From Hemerocallis citrina (Eukaryota > Streptophyta > Magnoliopsida > Asparagales > Asphodelaceae), in NCBI GenBank assembly GCA_017893485.1, contig CM030367.1, forward strand, positions 84,264,853 to 84,328,852: a DNA stretch of 64,000 bases, given 5' to 3'. Positions 60,006 through 64,000 of this stretch are shown piece by piece (position 1 is the stretch's first letter; each line of letters opens with the position of its first letter). The translations under genes were made by a program, and so were the position numbers. Below the pieces are notes generated by a model, which was not told the origin of the DNA, searched no databases, and was given only the letters and a program-made list of their open reading frames with translations.

Positions 60006-60438
60006 CGCTCCCAAGCGGGCTAGGGGTAGTTCGCCGTTCAGGATCACGGTCATATCTGCCGAACTACTCCAGCAACGATCCGAGGCCCAGCACTTGCGCT
60101 TTGACGCAGTTTGAGAGGCAGCCGCCGAACTCGCCTCACAAGACGGCATGATTGGGCAGTATAGACGAGGCTCGGCACCACTGGCCGAACATTTTCCTCG
60201 CCGATCCGCATACAAGTATGCGACTGGCTTAGAAGCCTCGGTGCGGCAGACAACAGTCGCGAAAGTAAAAAACATACAAGTTCGGCAACAACACTTTTAT
60301 TGATGAAACAGATGCGGTACAAAGACAGACACAACAGGATTACAACTCGTCAAAGAAAAAGTTACAATGCCGACTTATTACACTTAGCAAAAAAGAAAAA
60401 GGGAGACAAATACACAAAAGCTCGCGGAGTCGACGACT
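60006..60438. other. Non-repetitive Tat 3' region
   Basis: Joins the array to the antisense coding region. Overlapping minus-strand ORFs at 60000-60330 show no domain I recognise. Confidence 0.4.
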
Positions 60439-61362
60439 TTAGCGCTTTTTTGGAGCCGGAGCGTTCTGCTTCAAAGACACTCGAGAGTGACGACGCTTGT
60501 CTCCGGAGCGCGACCCCAAGCCGGCGAATTGAGACGTATCCTCGGCACCACTTCTAGTAGCTACTCCGACGGATGCTCCGCTCGACGAAATTGCCACCGA
60601 GCTCTGCGCGTCCCCCGGACTAGGTTGGCCGATCCGCTGACGGGTCGCCATCTCGTAGAAGGTAATGCCCCGCTCACTCTCCGCGCGAGTGCACGACGTG
60701 CTTCGAACGTTGATCGGTCCTGAATGCGGCTTAAGACGGGCCACTTCTACCTCCAACTCCGAGATCCGATCCCGCAACGAGTCGTCTTTGACATTGACTT
60801 CGAAACGTGGGGGTATCGCGGAGTCCGGAACTCCTGATCGGCTGGCAATGAGGCGCCGAAGGTGGGTGACCTCGATGCTTTTATCCACCGTCGCTCTCTT
60901 CAGCGCTTCGACTTCGGCAGTCAACTGTACCCGTTCGGTCATCAACTTGGCCACTTCGGCCGTCAGCCCCTCGCCCTCGCTCCGAAGCTTCGTCTCTACG
61001 GACTGCAGATGCTGTATCTCGGAAAGCAAGTCATCCCTCTCCGCTGTTATTTTGGACAAATTATGACGGATGCACTGAATCCGAATCTCATTACTGAAAG
61101 CAGTTGGCGAATATTCACCTTCAACCGCGGGGGTAAGCTCTTCGATCCTGCTTTCCAAACGGCAAATCTCGATATCTCGCCGGCCGAGGACGAGTTGGAG
61201 ATGGTTCCTCTCGCTTTCAGCTCGGCGCAATCCGAGCTCGACTTCGTAGAGCCGCTCTCGGCACCTCGCCAGACACAGCCTCGTCGCCCCTAGGCCAGCC
61301 TCGGCTCGAGCTTCCTCATCCGAACGCGCGAGCTCGGCATCTTGGGCAACCACCATAAGCTG
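60439..61362 (-). CDS. Antisense coiled-coil protein, exon or second gene of the Tat element
   Basis: Minus-strand frame open from 61455 to 60439. The probable exon start is 61362, right after a TTTTTGCAG acceptor, reading L-M-V-V-A-Q-D-A-E-L-A-R. It is rich in Glu/Arg/Leu heptads (for example L-R-R-A-E-S-E-R-N-H-L-Q-L-V-L), so a long coiled coil is likely up to about residue 230. A Ser/Thr/Arg-rich tail ends P-A-P-K-K-R, a possible nuclear signal. It may be the last exon of the gene starting at 63758 or separate. Function unknown. Confidence 0.55.
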   Translation of the reverse strand, partial: QLMVVAQDAELARSDEEARAEAGLGATRLCLARCRERLYEVELGLRRAESERNHLQLVLGRRDIEICRLESRIEELTPAVEGEYSPTAFSNEIRIQCIRHNLSKITAERDDLLSEIQHLQSVETKLRSEGEGLTAEVAKLMTERVQLTAEVEALKRATVDKSIEVTHLRRLIASRSGVPDSAIPPRFEVNVKDDSLRDRISELEVEVARLKPHSGPINVRSTSCTRAESERGITFYEMATRQRIGQPSPGDAQSSVAISSSGASVGVATRSGAEDTSQFAGLGSRSGDKRRHSRVSLKQNAPAPKKR

Positions 61363-61639
61363 CAAAAAGGTCAAAGTAATCAGCAAAAAGGTCGAACACC
61401 GCCGGAGCACAACACTTCGAAAAAAATTTCTAAAAACAAGGAACTCTCGAAACAAGAAGAGAACGCTGAGCGGAAAAAGGGGCGAAAGACAAAGATCCGA
61501 ACACCAACACTTTCAAAAATTTTCTTTTCATTCATTTCGAAAAGTAGCGGTGGCCAGTCCGCTATTAGGCGTTACAATGAGTAAAAAGAAACATAACGAA
61601 AAACAAAACAAAAAAAAAAGAAAGGAGCGAGGAGCGGAG

Positions 61640-62225
61640 TCAAGGCTCGACCTCTTTCCCCGAGCGACGAGGTAGGGTGGGGGTTGACTTCGCCGAAGGA
61701 GACGCCACCGACAGCGGAGTGACCGCAGCGCTAGGGGCCTCGCCAGTGACCCCGGCCCCGGCATCAACTTCGTCGTCCCCTTCATCCTCCTCCCCCTCGG
61801 ATTCGGGGTCGAAACCCTCGACGTGGCCGGGGAACAGCCTCCACCCCGAAACGTCCACATCGGGGTACTCCTTCGACACCCGTTCGAGGGCGGCGGCGAA
61901 GGCCTTCGCCATGTTCTGGCGAGGAACCCCTGCGCCTTCTCAAGGGTTGCATCCTCCGCCGCCTTCACAGCCGCAGCATTGGCGGCCTCGACCTCGGCCA
62001 GCTGCTTAGCCGACCCCTCCTTCTGGCGAAGGAGCTCGCCCTCCAACCTCGTCACTTCGGCCTCGAGGTGCTGGATCCTCGCCGACCTGCCCTCATGCTC
62101 GACACGGAGCTTGTCGAGCTCGTTCGACATCCGAGTTTTTCGTTCCGAGCTTGGTCGGACTCTTGCTTCAGCTCCTTCTCCAGAGCTGTCAGCCTCTCGG
62201 TGAGGTGGCCGAAGTGGACGATGAT
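61640..62225 (-). pseudogene. Antisense gene of the Tat element, exon 3 (coiled coil)
   Basis: Follows a TTTGCTGCAG acceptor at 62226. Reads I-I-V-H-F-G-H-L-T-E-R-L-T-A-L-E-K-E-L and, after a frame change near 62140, M-S-N-E-L-D-K-L-R-V-E-H-E-G...L-E-A-E-V-T-R-L-E-G-E-L, a clear coiled coil. After another frame change near 61920 it ends with Y-P-D-V-D-V-S-G-W-R-L-F-P-G and an acidic tail to 61640. Two frame changes suggest decay. Confidence 0.6.
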
Positions 62226-62311
62226 CTGCAGCAAAGAAGAACTAAAAGAGTTAGAAAAATTTTTCTTTGCGAACCAAGAAGTGCAACAAACAAAGGAAAC
62301 TCGGAGCTTAC

Positions 62312-62760
62312 CGACACCGCCGAACGAGCGATCTCGATCACGTCGTCGCCCTCTCTCCCCGCCTCCATGGCGGCTCGGTCCTTTGGGGTGGCGAGGTGCT
62401 TGACGGCCTGCATGCTCGCCAGCGAGTTCCCGAGGAACCCATCATGCCTCCGGACTTGCCAGTCCGGGATGTGAATCCGCTTGTGCTCCTCTGTCAGGAG
62501 CTCCTCGCCTGCCACAGTCAGCGGTGGCGTCGGCATGGCGAGGGCGGCAGCAATGGGGAACTCGCCCACAGATGCTGGGGCCGGAGTCCCCGCCACAGTG
62601 ACGGCCGGACTGTCGAGGACCTCCACCTCCTCGACAGAGGCCCCAATCCTCGGCGCCTTCGAGGTCGAGGGCAGCTTCGATGCGACCCTCTTGCGCTTCT
62701 TCGGCGCCTTGCTGACGAGCCCTGCCCTGAGCGCCAATACTGCATCATAGTCCATGGATT
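62312..62760 (-). CDS. Antisense gene of the Tat element, exon 2
   Basis: Bounded by an acceptor TTGATGCAG (AG at 62762-62761) and a donor GTAAGC (62311-62310). Reads E-S-M-D-Y-D-A-V-L-A-L-R-A-G, a Lys/Arg-rich patch K-A-P-K-K-R-K-R-V (likely nuclear signal), a Pro/Ala/Val-rich middle and H-I-P-D-W-Q-V-R-R-H-D-G. No known enzyme motif. Confidence 0.6.
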
Positions 62761-62848
62761 CTGCATCAAAAGCGAAAATTGGTTAGCACATAAAAAACAA
62801 CAAGGAAGAAGGTACGGAAAAAAAAAGAACTTGACGAGAGCCGCGTAC

Positions 62849-63758
62849 TAGGGTCTACGCGGCAGAGCCCTCCCTTGTAGAGGACGTCCTCCGTCAGCTC
62901 CCTCCAATCGTACTTCGGCCGATCAAGGAGAATCCGAACCGCCTCTTCTTCTTCCACTGAGAGCTTCGGCATCGCCTTCGCCCTCTTCGGCACCCCTTCT
63001 ACCCAGTCAGAAGGGATCGGCCATGCCTCTCGACTCCGCACAACCAACCACTTCTCTCGCCAGTTCTTAATGGAGTCGGGGCATATGACAAGCCTGCCGC
63101 CGTGCCTCGAAGTCAAGTAATACCGGTACTCCGACTTATTCCCTTGGTGGAGCCGGTATAACGTCCGAAGCACGTTCAGCTACGGCTCGATCCCTGCGGC
63201 CTGGCAGTGGAGAACGAAACCGTTTATCACTCGCCACGCATTCGGCATGAGTTGGATGGGGCTGACCCCGAACCAACTCACCACGGTAACGGCGAACGCG
63301 TGGAGAGGTAGCCGAGCACCGGCGATAAAGGCGTCGACCGGCCAGCAACACATCGTCACTGGCAGCGGCGAGTTGGCCCTAACTCCGGGGCCCGGCAGCA
63401 TAATTTCGTACTCCTCCGGGATGAAAAAAGAATCCCGGATCACTGCCAAATCCTCCTTGCGCAGGATCGACGCCGCATCGTCCGCCTCCGTCGTCTCCCT
63501 CGTGGCATTCTCCTCGAAGGACCTCCCCCTCCCATGAACAATTCGCTCGGCCTGATCCTCTGGGAGCTGCCTAACCCTGTGGAGCCCCGTCAACAGCCCT
63601 GGCAGTTGTCCGAACTCCCCCATTCTCTTCGGATCCACAACGATCGAATCCTTGCCGAACACCTTCTTGCCTTTGGTCGGGGTCGGAGTCGAATCCTCGA
63701 TGTCTTCAAGGGAGGGCTCGGACCAAGAGATTTCTTCGGAGACAGAAGCTACAGACAT
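62849..63758 (-). pseudogene. Antisense gene of the Tat element, exon 1 (putative gypsy-type transposon domain)
   Basis: From ATG 63758 (M-S-V-A-S-V-S-E-E-I). The segment L-P-L-H-A-F-A-V-T-V-V-S-W-F-G-V and I-Q-L-M-P-N-A-W-R resembles the domain called 'putative gypsy type transposon', found in plant Tat elements. A TAG at 63182-63180 interrupts the frame, but the same frame goes on L-N-V-L-R-T-L-Y-R-L to a GT donor at 62848-62847. In Tat elements such ORFs lie antisense between pol and the 3' LTR, and their role is unknown. Apart from the stop, the coding frame is well kept. Confidence 0.7.
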
Positions 63759-64000
63759 AATTGATGATAAATTACCTTAAGAGGGATAGCCGCCGGAAAA
63801 CTTCGCCTGAACCAAACGCCGACACCGGAAAAATTTGCCTGAGCACAAGAAACCGTCTGAGCAAAAGAGAGGAGAAATGAGAAATGAGAGAGGGGGTGAG
63901 GATTAATAGAGAGGGGCGCTCCAAACGAGGTTAATGGGCTCGTACGACCGGCCTATTCGAACGAAACGACGGAGCGACCCCAATCGTCGCCTCGCTAACC
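63759..64000 (-). other. Presumed 5' flank of the antisense gene
   Basis: No ORF. I see no clear TATA element in the right place. The 3' LTR of the Tat element is not yet reached. Confidence 0.35.

Larger units (their letters stand above)
51784..64000 (+). mobile_element. Tat-type gypsy retrotransposon, right end outside the window
   Basis: 5' LTR, primer site, gag-pol ending with integrase at 58270, then a long 3' region with a satellite-like array and minus-strand genes. Two RNase H domains, and antisense coding between pol and the 3' LTR, are known traits of the Tat lineage. It was inserted into the 198-bp repeat array after ...gtcgca, so TCGCA is expected after the 3' LTR. Three nonsense codons and one frameshift disable pol. 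Confidence 0.85.

Noticed and set aside
61677..62851. Plus-strand ORFs (61677-62009, 61823-62203, 62267-62851)
   Set aside because: Opposite the better supported antisense exons, which have splice sites and coiled-coil pattern. These are shadows in GC-rich sequence.

Overview
This window reads as intergenic DNA from a flowering-plant nuclear genome. It contains degraded copies of most major plant transposable-element classes: LINE, Ty1/copia, Ty3/gypsy of the Tekay and Tat types, PIF/Harbinger and hAT. It also contains what looks like an endogenous pararetrovirus. I found no convincing host gene, tRNA, rRNA or CRISPR array. The species cannot be named from sequence alone.

Layout. 1-1140: 3' end of a LINE (+). 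1270-9539: a complete Ty1/copia element (-), with 5-bp target-site duplication (TSD) CAAAC on both sides, decayed gag-pol, and a 743-bp tandem duplication over its 5' LTR and leader. 9961-10033: a minute LINE/SINE-type insertion. 10091-10767: solo LTR with TSD GTTTG. 10773-14380: a mesh of degenerate direct and inverted repeats. About 13390-18293: a PIF/Harbinger element (-), with a Myb/SANT-like ORF1, a DDE transposase and recognisable terminal inverted repeats.

18600-51173: a pararetrovirus-like locus split apart by later insertions. These are a 720-bp solo LTR (19770-20489, TSD TGTTG), a 3.1-kb gypsy solo LTR (20895-24000), a 16-kb LTR-internal-LTR-internal-LTR array of one Tekay-like gypsy family (24968-41397, -) that itself carries a hAT relic (34467-35756), and a second Tekay family (41412-51138, +, TSD AAGCC). 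The viral pieces left between the insertions can be ordered by eye because parts of the same segment are present twice.

51174-51783: LTR-like sequence made of 198-bp tandem units. From 51784 to beyond the window end: a Tat-type gypsy element (+). It has a 5' LTR, a primer-binding site, a long gag-pol with two RNase H domains, a 3' region holding a higher-order satellite-like array (58450-60000), and an intron-containing gene or genes on the opposite strand (63758 to 60439).

How the pieces relate. The gag-pol genes encode retrotransposition proteins, and almost all are broken by stops, frameshifts or deletions. The most notable signal is a candidate phase-1 intron at the same gag/protease boundary in both Tekay families (31813-31969 on -, 45599-45691 on +). 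It suggests splicing controls the Gag to Gag-Pol ratio. Identifications rest on motif reading, since no database search could be run.
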